DNA of 39,151 nt from BS750m-G4 sp964472195 (lineage in GTDB: Bacteria > Bacteroidota > Ignavibacteria > Tepidaquicellales > Tepidaquicellaceae): assembly GCA_964472195.1 (NCBI GenBank), contig CAYYJH010000015.1, positions 1 to 39,151 of the forward strand, written 5' to 3'. Numbering within the stretch: the first letter of the stretch is position 1; each line of letters starts with the position of its first letter. The translations under genes and the position numbers were made by a program. A model generated the notes under the pieces. That model ran no database searches, was not told where the DNA came from, and saw nothing but the letters and a program-made list of their open reading frames with translations. Below, one piece after another: positions 1-7,118 of this stretch.

Positions 1-860
1 TAAAAGAGGAAGAAGTGCAAGAAGAAGAAAAGGAAGATACAACGGAAGAAGAAAAAGAAGATATAACTGAAGAAGTAAAGGAGAATAAGACCGAAGAAGT
101 ACAGGAAGAAGTGAAGGAGAATAAGGCCGAAGAAGCGCAAGAAGAAGAAAAAGAGGATACAACTGAAAAATTGAAGGAGAATATAACCGAAGAATTGAAG
201 GAAGAAGAAAATAAAGAAGTTGTCGAGAGTACTACAGAAATAAAAGACGAATCCTTAAGTGAATCCGAAGAGGAAATTATTAATTTAGAAACAGACGAAG
301 ATAAAACAGGACGATTTAGGTGGTACGCAGTGAGAATTATATCAGGGCATGAAAATAAGGTAAAGACATACCTCGATAGTCAAATAAAACTCGAGCGATT
401 AGAAGATAAAATTCGGAATGTTTTGATACCTCTGGAAAAAGTATTTGAAGTTAAGTCCGGGAAAAAGAAAATAAAGAAAAAGAATTTCTTACCGGGATAT
501 ATACTGGTCGAAGCCGATTTAGATGATAAAATTAGAAGTTTTATCTCACAGTCACCTTCAATAATAAATATGGTAGGTTCTAAAAGTATTAAAGGGCAAA
601 GGCTGGAACCAATTCCATTAAGAGGTGACGAAATTAAAAGAATAAATGCCATACTTAATGAAGACAATCAGAGTGAAAAGATTGATTTTCAATTATCTGT
701 TGGTGACCCTGTAAAGGTCACAAGTGGTCCTTTTAATAATTTCAATGGTAATGTTCTGGATATAAACACTGAGAAAATGAAAGTAAAAGTAATGGTTAGT
801 ATTTTTGGGAGAAAAACCCCAATTGAGTTAGAATTTACACAATTAGAAAAACAAAAATAA
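1..860 (+). CDS. nusG: Transcription elongation/antitermination factor NusG, 5'-partial, with acidic repeat extension
   Basis: NusG binds RNA polymerase through its NGN domain and links it to Rho or ribosomal protein uS10 through its KOW domain. The NGN domain starts near position 312 (motif RWYAVRIISGHENKV; later FLPGYILVEADL), and the KOW domain runs from about 700 to the stop (VGDPVKVTSGPF). Before the NGN domain lie about 100 residues made almost entirely of E, K, T, D, N and V. The reading frame is open to the left edge without a stop, so the true start is outside the window; the GTG at 15 is only an internal valine codon within the repeat. It precedes rplK by 33 bp, the usual bacterial order. 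The family assignment is secure; the role of the acidic extension is unknown. Confidence 0.95.
   Translation, partial: KEEEVQEEEKEDTTEEEKEDITEEVKENKTEEVQEEVKENKAEEAQEEEKEDTTEKLKENITEELKEEENKEVVESTTEIKDESLSESEEEIINLETDEDKTGRFRWYAVRIISGHENKVKTYLDSQIKLERLEDKIRNVLIPLEKVFEVKSGKKKIKKKNFLPGYILVEADLDDKIRSFISQSPSIINMVGSKSIKGQRLEPIPLRGDEIKRINAILNEDNQSEKIDFQLSVGDPVKVTSGPFNNFNGNVLDINTEKMKVKVMVSIFGRKTPIELEFTQLEKQK
9..168 (+). repeat. In-frame repeat encoding the acidic NusG extension
   Basis: Positions 9-48 and 129-168 are near-identical 40-bp blocks exactly 120 bp (40 codons) apart. Between them are degenerate shorter units of the type TEEVKEN / EEVQEEVKEN / KEDTTEE. The unit begins at or before the window edge, so the copy number is unknown. 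The 120-bp offset keeps the reading frame, consistent with growth by slippage or recombination. All copies code for strongly acidic, low-complexity, probably disordered or single-helix sequence. Confidence 0.8.
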
Positions 861-893
861 CAGACTTAAAATTTAAAAATTCTTTAAACACTT

Positions 894-1316
894 ATGGCAA
901 AAAAAGTAGCAGGATTTATTAAATTGCAAATCCCGGCGGGTCAGGCAACAATGGCTCCTCCCGTTGGACCAGCACTAGGACAAAGAGGTGTTAATGGAAT
1001 GGAGTTTTGCAAACAATTTAATGCAAGAACACAGGACAAGAAAGGTTTAATTATCCCGGTTGTTATAACCGTTTACGCTGATAAATCTTTCACATTCATT
1101 ACAAAAACTTCACCCGCAGCAGTATTACTTTTGAAAGCTGCAGGATTAGAAAAAGGTTCAGGTGTACCGAACAAAACAAAAGTTGGAAAGGTCACAAAAA
1201 AGCAAGTAAAAGAAATTGCAGATATTAAAATGGTTGATTTAAATGCGAGAGATTACGAGCACGCAATGAGTATGGTTGCTGGAACAGCAAGGAGTATGGG
1301 AATTACCGTAGAGTAA
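894..1316 (+). CDS. rplK: 50S ribosomal protein L11 (uL11)
   Basis: L11 is part of the GTPase-associated centre; it binds 23S rRNA and supports factor binding and the stringent response. The 140-residue length is normal. The N-terminal domain shows the family sequence KLQIPAGQATMAPPVGPALG, and the C-terminal RNA-binding domain ends with the typical GTARSMGI stretch. The start at 894 gives MAKKVAGFIKL, the usual family start. It lies 33 bp after nusG and 25 bp before rplA, as expected for a shared transcript. Confidence 0.98.
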   Translation: MAKKVAGFIKLQIPAGQATMAPPVGPALGQRGVNGMEFCKQFNARTQDKKGLIIPVVITVYADKSFTFITKTSPAAVLLLKAAGLEKGSGVPNKTKVGKVTKKQVKEIADIKMVDLNARDYEHAMSMVAGTARSMGITVE

Positions 1317-1341
1317 AAACAAAAGACATTATAATACAATC

Positions 1342-2046
1342 ATGAAACTGACAAAAAAACAAAAAGAAATTAATAAGAAAATAGATTTCAATAAGGAATA
1401 CAGTATATCCGAAGCTGTAATGTTGATTAAACAATCCGCTAATGCAAAATTTGATGAGACAATTGATATTTCTGTGAATCTTGGCGTTGACCCGAAACAT
1501 GCTGACCAGGTAGTAAGGGGAACAGTATCTCTTCCACACGGTACGGGTAAAAACATAAGAGTTTTAGTTATAGCCAAACCGGAAAAGCAGGATGAGGCTA
1601 TAGAAGCTGGAGCAGATCATGTTGGTTTTGAAGATTATCTTCAAAAGATAAAAGATGGCTGGACTGATATTGACGTTGTTATTGCTGCCCCGGATGCGAT
1701 GGGTGAAATAGGTAAGTTAGGAAAAATATTAGGACCAAGAGGTCTTATGCCAAATCCGAAAAGTGGAACAGTTACACCGGATATTGGACAAGCTGTAAAA
1801 GAAGTTAAAGCCGGGAAAATTGATTTTAGAGTTGAGAAAAGTGGCATAGTACATTCAGCTATTGGTAAAGCTTCTTTTGAAGAATCCCAGCTTAAGGATA
1901 ATATTGTTACATTTATCAAAACAATAATAAAATTAAAACCAGCAGCAGCAAAAGGAACTTATATGAAGAATATTACGATTTCATCTACAATGGGACCTGG
2001 AATAAAGATTGATAAAAATTTAAATGAGATTAAATCTGCTGCATAG
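1342..2046 (+). CDS. rplA: 50S ribosomal protein L1 (uL1)
   Basis: L1 forms the mobile L1 stalk that releases E-site tRNA, and in many bacteria it represses its own operon. The 234 residues match the family length. Typical motifs are VRGTVSLPHGTGK in domain I and ILGPRGLMPNPKSGTV in domain II, and the C-terminal part has the family pattern KPAAAKGTYMKNITISSTMGPG. It follows rplK by 25 bp. The next gene, rplJ, is 97 bp away, leaving room for a leader. Confidence 0.98.
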   Translation: MKLTKKQKEINKKIDFNKEYSISEAVMLIKQSANAKFDETIDISVNLGVDPKHADQVVRGTVSLPHGTGKNIRVLVIAKPEKQDEAIEAGADHVGFEDYLQKIKDGWTDIDVVIAAPDAMGEIGKLGKILGPRGLMPNPKSGTVTPDIGQAVKEVKAGKIDFRVEKSGIVHSAIGKASFEESQLKDNIVTFIKTIIKLKPAAAKGTYMKNITISSTMGPGIKIDKNLNEIKSAA

Positions 2047-2143
2047 ATTTTTCAAATAGAAATTACGCACTCTTAGCACATATTATAGTTCTTTAGACTA
2101 TTTTGAAATGCCTCATTTGTTTTATTTATTAAAGTAAAAAGTT
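2047..2143 (+). promoter_or_regulatory. Possible structured leader before rplJ-rplL
   Basis: This 97-base gap contains two nested or adjacent pairings. TTTCAAA (2050-2056) can pair with TTTGAAA (2102-2108), and inside it ATAGT (2085-2089) pairs with ACTAT (2097-2101), ending directly beside the outer strand. In many bacteria the L10(L12)4 complex binds a leader at this place and represses rplJL. The position and two-stem layout fit that idea, but I cannot recognise the kink-turn or conserved loop, so the assignment is tentative. Confidence 0.3.
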
Positions 2144-2677
2144 ATGGATAAGAAGAAAAAAATTGAGACAACTGGTGAAATTGCATCATTGATGGATTCG
2201 ACTGAAGCTTTATACTTGACGGATTTTACAGGTATGACTGTAGAAGAAGTCAATGAACTCAGAGATGAGTTTTTTAAATCTAATATAAAGTATAAAGTTG
2301 TTAAGAATACATTAGCTTTAAGGGCTGTACAGGAATCTAAAAAATTTTCGGATTATAATGAAAAAATAAGTGAATTCTTAAAAGGTCCGACCGGAATTAT
2401 TTTTTCTAACGAAGATCCGATTGCACCAGCAAAGGTACTCAAGAAATTTTTTAGTAAAAGTGAGAAGCCGAAACTGAAACTAGCAATAGTTGAAAAGGAA
2501 GTATATGAATCAGACAAACTTAATACATTGGCTTCTTTACTTTCTAAGGATGAATTAATTGCTGGTATTGTGTTTTGTTTGAATTCACCAGTTACGGGTA
2601 TTGTTGGTTCAATAAATGCAGTTGTAAGGGATCTTGCAAGCATCATTGAAGAAGTTGCAAAAAAGAATGCAGCTTGA
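2144..2677 (+). CDS. rplJ: 50S ribosomal protein L10 (uL10)
   Basis: L10 anchors the L7/L12 dimers to the ribosome stalk base. The 177 residues match the family. The N-terminal RNA-binding domain shows LTDFTGMTVEEVNELR and YKVVKNTLALRA. The C-terminal helix that carries the L12 dimers is the Ala/Val-rich stretch from about residue 150 (VGSINAVVRDLASIIEEVA). It is followed 52 bp later by rplL, so the stalk proteins are made from adjacent cistrons. Confidence 0.97.
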   Translation: MDKKKKIETTGEIASLMDSTEALYLTDFTGMTVEEVNELRDEFFKSNIKYKVVKNTLALRAVQESKKFSDYNEKISEFLKGPTGIIFSNEDPIAPAKVLKKFFSKSEKPKLKLAIVEKEVYESDKLNTLASLLSKDELIAGIVFCLNSPVTGIVGSINAVVRDLASIIEEVAKKNAA

Positions 2678-2729
2678 GTTTTAAAATATTTCAAAAATAA
2701 AATTAAAATTAAATATAAAGGAATAAAAA

Positions 2730-3107
2730 ATGTCAGTAGATGAATTAGTTGAAAAGATTTCAAATTTAACTTTACAGGAAGCCTCTGAATTGAAAAAAGC
2801 TCTCGAGGAAAAGTTTGATGTAACAGCTGCTGCTCCAGTTATGGTTGCCGGCGGAGTACCCGGGGCAGGAGATGCAGGTGCTCCTGCTGAAGAAAAAACT
2901 GAATTTACAGTTGTACTTGAAAGTTTTGGGTCACAAAAGATTAATGTTATTAAAGCAGTGAAAAATGCTACGGGACTTGGTTTGACTGAAGCAAAAGCTC
3001 TTGTTGAAGGTGCACCGAAACCTGTTAAAGAAAATGTATCGAAAGACGAAGCTGAGAAATTAAAAGCAGATTTAGAATCAGCGGGTGCGAAGGTTGAACT
3101 TAAATAG
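2730..3107 (+). CDS. rplL: 50S ribosomal protein L7/L12 (bL12)
   Basis: L7/L12 recruits translational GTPases. At 125 residues it has the three expected parts: an N-terminal dimerisation domain (to about residue 32, LTLQEASELKKALEEKF), an Ala/Gly/Pro-rich hinge (about 33-55), and a C-terminal factor-binding domain (about 56-125) with the KINVIKAVKNATGLGLTEAK signature. AAAGGA about 8 bases before the ATG is a reasonable ribosome binding site. rpoB starts 113 bp downstream, after two hairpins. Confidence 0.98.
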   Translation: MSVDELVEKISNLTLQEASELKKALEEKFDVTAAAPVMVAGGVPGAGDAGAPAEEKTEFTVVLESFGSQKINVIKAVKNATGLGLTEAKALVEGAPKPVKENVSKDEAEKLKADLESAGAKVELK

Positions 3108-3154
3108 CAGACCTATTGAAAAATTTTAAAATTAATATTTAAAAATAATATATT

Positions 3155-3189
3155 ATAATCCCGGCGGGTAATCCTGCGGTCGGGATTAT
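3155..3189 (+). promoter_or_regulatory. rplL-rpoB intergenic hairpin (attenuator or processing site)
   Basis: ATAATCCCG (3155-3163) pairs perfectly with CGGGATTAT (3181-3189). Inside, GCGGG (3164-3168) pairs with CCTGC (3173-3177) with one G-U, leaving loop TAAT and a short 3' bulge. The following bases are only weakly T-rich, so it would at most be a partial terminator. Many bacteria carry a partial terminator or RNase III site at this point, which lowers rpoBC expression relative to ribosomal proteins; the same role here is inference. Confidence 0.65.
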
Positions 3190-3192
3190 TTG

Positions 3193-3216
3193 TTAAATTT
3201 CACGGAGGAAATTTAA
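3193..3216 (+). promoter_or_regulatory. Hairpin presenting the rpoB Shine-Dalgarno sequence in its loop
   Basis: TTAAATTTC (3193-3201) pairs perfectly with GAAATTTAA (3208-3216), leaving the six-base loop ACGGAG. The loop contains most of the ribosome binding site ACGGAGG, which lies about 11 bases before the rpoB ATG at 3220. This is one of the strongest SD sequences seen in the window. It starts three bases after the preceding hairpin (3155-3189), so the two could stack. It may present or restrict ribosome access to rpoB. Confidence 0.6.
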
Positions 3217-3219
3217 TAT

Positions 3220-6200
3220 ATGGAATTAAATGCAGAAGCTTTAAGGCTTAAAACTCTAAGTGATAAGAACAAAAGATTAACTTTTTCTAAAGCGAATATT
3301 CATAAGACGCCACCGGACTTGTTAAATGTTCAGGTTCAGTCATTTAAAGATTTTTTACAAGAAAATATTCCTATTAGTAAAAGAAAATCTCAAGGTCTTC
3401 AAAAGGTTTTCGAGGATAATTTTCCTATAACAGATTCTCGCGAAACAGCAATACTGGAGTTTGTTGAATATTTTGTAGAGAAACCTCCATATTCTATTTT
3501 AGAATGCCAGGAGCAAGGTCTCACATATGCTGTCCCTGTCAAAGTTAAGCTCAGGTTATCTACAAAGCCAAATACATCCGCAAAAGAATATAATTATGTA
3601 TTAGAGCAGGATGTCTATTTAGGAAATTTACCATACATGACTTCCCGTGGTAGTTTTATTATCAATGGAGCAGAAAGAGTAATTGTAAGTCAGCTACATA
3701 GATCTCCCGGAGTAGTTTTTAATAAATCTATTCATGCTAATGGAACACAGTTATATTCTGCAAGAGTGATTCCATATAAAGGATCATGGGTAGAATACAC
3801 AACGGATATAAATGATCTGTTATATGCTTATGTAGATCGAAAAAAGAAATTCTATTTTTCTACCTTGTTAAAAGCATTAGGTTTTAATGATAAAATTCAA
3901 ATGCTTGAACTTTTCGAATTAGTTGAAAAGGTAGAGATTAATAACAAAAATTATCAAGATTATACGGAGAGAATCATCGCTGAAAATGTTATTGATAAAG
4001 AAACGGGAAACGATTTAGAAATACCGGTGAATACGATGTTAACAGAAGAGCATTTAGAAAAAATATTGAACAGCGATTTCAAAAATTTGTATTTGCTTAA
4101 AAACGAACCGACTGATGGAGAGAGAATTATTTTTAATACTATTATCAGTGATGATGAAGAGAGTGACATATTAATAGAAAAGACACCCGTTGATATTGTA
4201 CCTAAAGATAAAAAATTAAGTCTAATTGTAGATACAGAAGGTGAAAGTGCTAGAAGCTATATTGAAAAGCAATTCTTTAATCCAAAGAAATATAATCTCG
4301 GTGATGTAGGGAGATACAAGATTAACAGAAAACTTGGGTTAAAAATAGACCCTCACATTACTATTCTAACACTCGAAGATATTTTAGCTATTATAAATTA
4401 TATAAAAGATTTGATTGATGGTAAAAAAGCTGTCGATGATATCGATCATTTAGGGAACAGAAGAGTAAGAACAGTGAATGAGCAATTGTCACAGCAGTTT
4501 GGCTTGGGTTTGTCACGTATGACAAGGACAATTCGAGAGAAAATGAGTATTCATGACGAGGAAAGCCTTACCCCTTCAAGAATAGTAAGTTCAAGACCGA
4601 TAACAAGTGCTCTTTCTTCATTTTTCGGAACGAGCCAGTTGTCACAGTTTATGGATCAAACCAATCCTCTTGCTGAAATGACTCATAAAAGAAGAATTAG
4701 TGCATTAGGACCCGGAGGTCTTTCAAGGGAAAGAGCAGGTTTCGAAGTAAGAGACGTTCATTACACCCATTACGGGAGGCTGTGTCCTATTGAAACACCG
4801 GAAGGTCCTAACATTGGACTGATATCATCCTTATGTATTCATTCAAGAATTAACGAATTGGGATTTATTGAAACACCATATAGAAAAGTTGAAAATTCAA
4901 AAGTGACTGACAAGATAGAATATCTTTCAGCTGATAAAGAAGATAGTTTTAGAATTGCTCAGGCAAATGCAAAAATTAATAATAAAGGTGGTTTTTTAGA
5001 TCTAAGAGTGAAGACAAGATTCAAAGGAGATTTTCCTTTATTGAAACCAGATGAAATTGATTACATGGATGTTTCGACAAATCAGATTGTAAGTGCAGCA
5101 GCAGCCTTAATTCCATTCTTAGAACATGATGATGCTAACAGAGCACTCATGGGAAGCAACATGCAAAGGCAGGCAGTTCCTCTTTTAAGACCAAAAGCTC
5201 CCGTTGTAGGTACAGGTTTTGAAGAAATTGTTGCCAGAGATTCAAGGTCTATGATTTTAGCAGAAGCTGATGGTACCGTAGAATATGTTTCCGCAGAAAA
5301 AATAAGAGTAAGATATAATATAAGAGAAGACTCAGAGGATAATTTATTAAACTTTGAGGATAAGAGAACCGTTGAGTACAAATTGGTGAAGTTTTTGAGA
5401 ACTAACCAGGATACATCAATTAATCAAAGACCAATTGTACATGAAGGTCAAAAGTTTAAAAAAGGTGATGTCCTTGCGGATGGTTCTTCAACAGAAAAAG
5501 GTGAATTAGCTCTTGGAAGAAACATACTTGTAGCATTTATGCCTTGGAGAGGTTATAATTTTGAGGATGCAATTGTAATTAGTGAGCGTGTAGCTGCAAA
5601 GGATATTTATACATCTGTTCACATTGAAGAATTCAGCCTTGAAGTAAGAGATACGAAACGTGGTGAAGAAGAACTTACTAAAGAAATTCCAAATGTGAGC
5701 GAGGATGCCACTAAAGATTTAGATGAAAACGGTATAGTAAGAATCGGAGCCGAAGTTAAAGAAGGCGATATTTTGATTGGAAAGGTTACTCCTAAAGGCG
5801 AAACAGAACCAACACCTGAGGAAAAATTATTAAGAGCAATTTTTGGTGATAAAGCAGGTGACGTAAAAGATGCATCATTGAAAGCACCTCCAGGATTAAA
5901 AGGAATTGTCATCAATAGAAAACTCTTTTCAAGGAAAACAAGAGATACAGAGAGCAAACGTGAAGAGAAACGTAAAATTGATATGTATGAATCGGAAAGA
6001 AAAGAGGAGATCAAGAAACTTAATAATAAATTTGCAGAAAAGCTGGGAATACTTTTAGACGGAAAAACTTCTTTAGGCGTTAGGGATAATAAAGGTAACT
6101 TAGTGATTAAGAATGGAGTAACCTTTAAAAGAGAGACATTTTCTAATCTCATTAAAAAAAGTGGATATGATTTAAAAGTTCTGGACTATGATGTAGAATG

Positions 6201-7059
6201 GTCGAATAATAAACGTGCTAATACTTTTATACCTGATATATTTAAGAATTACAATTATAAATTTAATGAGATTGAAGAGAAGTATAAGAGATTAAAAGTA
6301 AAAGTAACACTTGGAGATGAATTACCAACTGGTGTTGTTAAATTAGCGAAGGTGTACGTTGCAAAGAAGAGGAAATTATCCGTGGGTGATAAAATGTCAG
6401 GAAGGCACGGTAACAAAGGTGTGGTTGCAAAGATTGTTCCTCAAGAAGATATGCCTTTCCTGCCCGATGGTACTCCAATTGATATTGTTTTAAATCCTTT
6501 AGGAGTTCCATCAAGAATGAATCTGGGTCAGCTTTACGAAACAGCACTTGGATGGGCGGGTAAAAAGATAGGATGTAAATTTGCAACTCCAATTTTTGAT
6601 GGTGCTACTGTTGAAGAGATTAAAGACATACTTGAAAAAACAGGCTTACCAAATAATTCAAGGTTAGATCTTTATGATGGCAGGACAGGTACTAAATTCG
6701 ATCAGAAAGTTACAATCGGATACATTTACATGTTAAAATTATCACACCTTGTTGATGACAAGATTCATGCAAGGTCCATTGGTCCATATTCTCTAATTAC
6801 TCAACAACCGCTTGGTGGTAAAGCACAATTCGGTGGTCAAAGATTTGGAGAAATGGAGTGCTGGGCATTACAGGGATATGGAGCAGCAAATATTCTGCAA
6901 GAAATACTGACTGTAAAAAGTGATGATGTACAAGGACGAAGTAAAGTATATGAAGCAATAATTAAAGGTGAAAATTTACCAGAACCGGGAATTCCTGAAT
7001 CTTTTAATGTTTTATTGAAAGAATTACAGGGTTTATGCTTAGATGTTAATATTGAATAG
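3220..7059 (+). CDS. rpoB: DNA-directed RNA polymerase subunit beta
   Basis: RpoB forms one half of the RNA polymerase active-site cleft. The 1279 residues contain the rifampicin-pocket segment starting near residue 468 (FFGTSQLSQFMDQTNPLAE), with the wild-type type sequence THKRRISALGPGG after it. Also present are YGRLCPIETPEGPNIGLI, the nucleotide-contact region MPWRGYNFEDAI, and the C-terminal region GGKAQFGGQRFGEMECWAL. A charged, Lys/Glu-rich segment of roughly 50 residues (about 905-955) lies where other lineages vary in length. The start has a strong SD (GGAGG) in a hairpin loop. rpoC follows after 59 bp. Confidence 0.99.
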   Translation: MELNAEALRLKTLSDKNKRLTFSKANIHKTPPDLLNVQVQSFKDFLQENIPISKRKSQGLQKVFEDNFPITDSRETAILEFVEYFVEKPPYSILECQEQGLTYAVPVKVKLRLSTKPNTSAKEYNYVLEQDVYLGNLPYMTSRGSFIINGAERVIVSQLHRSPGVVFNKSIHANGTQLYSARVIPYKGSWVEYTTDINDLLYAYVDRKKKFYFSTLLKALGFNDKIQMLELFELVEKVEINNKNYQDYTERIIAENVIDKETGNDLEIPVNTMLTEEHLEKILNSDFKNLYLLKNEPTDGERIIFNTIISDDEESDILIEKTPVDIVPKDKKLSLIVDTEGESARSYIEKQFFNPKKYNLGDVGRYKINRKLGLKIDPHITILTLEDILAIINYIKDLIDGKKAVDDIDHLGNRRVRTVNEQLSQQFGLGLSRMTRTIREKMSIHDEESLTPSRIVSSRPITSALSSFFGTSQLSQFMDQTNPLAEMTHKRRISALGPGGLSRERAGFEVRDVHYTHYGRLCPIETPEGPNIGLISSLCIHSRINELGFIETPYRKVENSKVTDKIEYLSADKEDSFRIAQANAKINNKGGFLDLRVKTRFKGDFPLLKPDEIDYMDVSTNQIVSAAAALIPFLEHDDANRALMGSNMQRQAVPLLRPKAPVVGTGFEEIVARDSRSMILAEADGTVEYVSAEKIRVRYNIREDSEDNLLNFEDKRTVEYKLVKFLRTNQDTSINQRPIVHEGQKFKKGDVLADGSSTEKGELALGRNILVAFMPWRGYNFEDAIVISERVAAKDIYTSVHIEEFSLEVRDTKRGEEELTKEIPNVSEDATKDLDENGIVRIGAEVKEGDILIGKVTPKGETEPTPEEKLLRAIFGDKAGDVKDASLKAPPGLKGIVINRKLFSRKTRDTESKREEKRKIDMYESERKEEIKKLNNKFAEKLGILLDGKTSLGVRDNKGNLVIKNGVTFKRETFSNLIKKSGYDLKVLDYDVEWSNNKRANTFIPDIFKNYNYKFNEIEEKYKRLKVKVTLGDELPTGVVKLAKVYVAKKRKLSVGDKMSGRHGNKGVVAKIVPQEDMPFLPDGTPIDIVLNPLGVPSRMNLGQLYETALGWAGKKIGCKFATPIFDGATVEEIKDILEKTGLPNNSRLDLYDGRTGTKFDQKVTIGYIYMLKLSHLVDDKIHARSIGPYSLITQQPLGGKAQFGGQRFGEMECWALQGYGAANILQEILTVKSDDVQGRSKVYEAIIKGENLPEPGIPESFNVLLKELQGLCLDVNIE

Positions 7060-7118
7060 AATTGGAACAATACATTTAATTAAAGTTTATTAATAAAAAT
7101 AAATAACTAAATAAGAAT

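Noticed and set aside
15..17. GTG as the start of nusG
   Set aside because: The frame is open to the window edge with the same repeat, so this is an internal valine codon.
5619..6152. Long minus-strand frame inside rpoB
   Set aside because: Shadow of the rpoB coding frame; Ser/Leu/Phe-rich composition typical of antisense frames in AT-rich genes.
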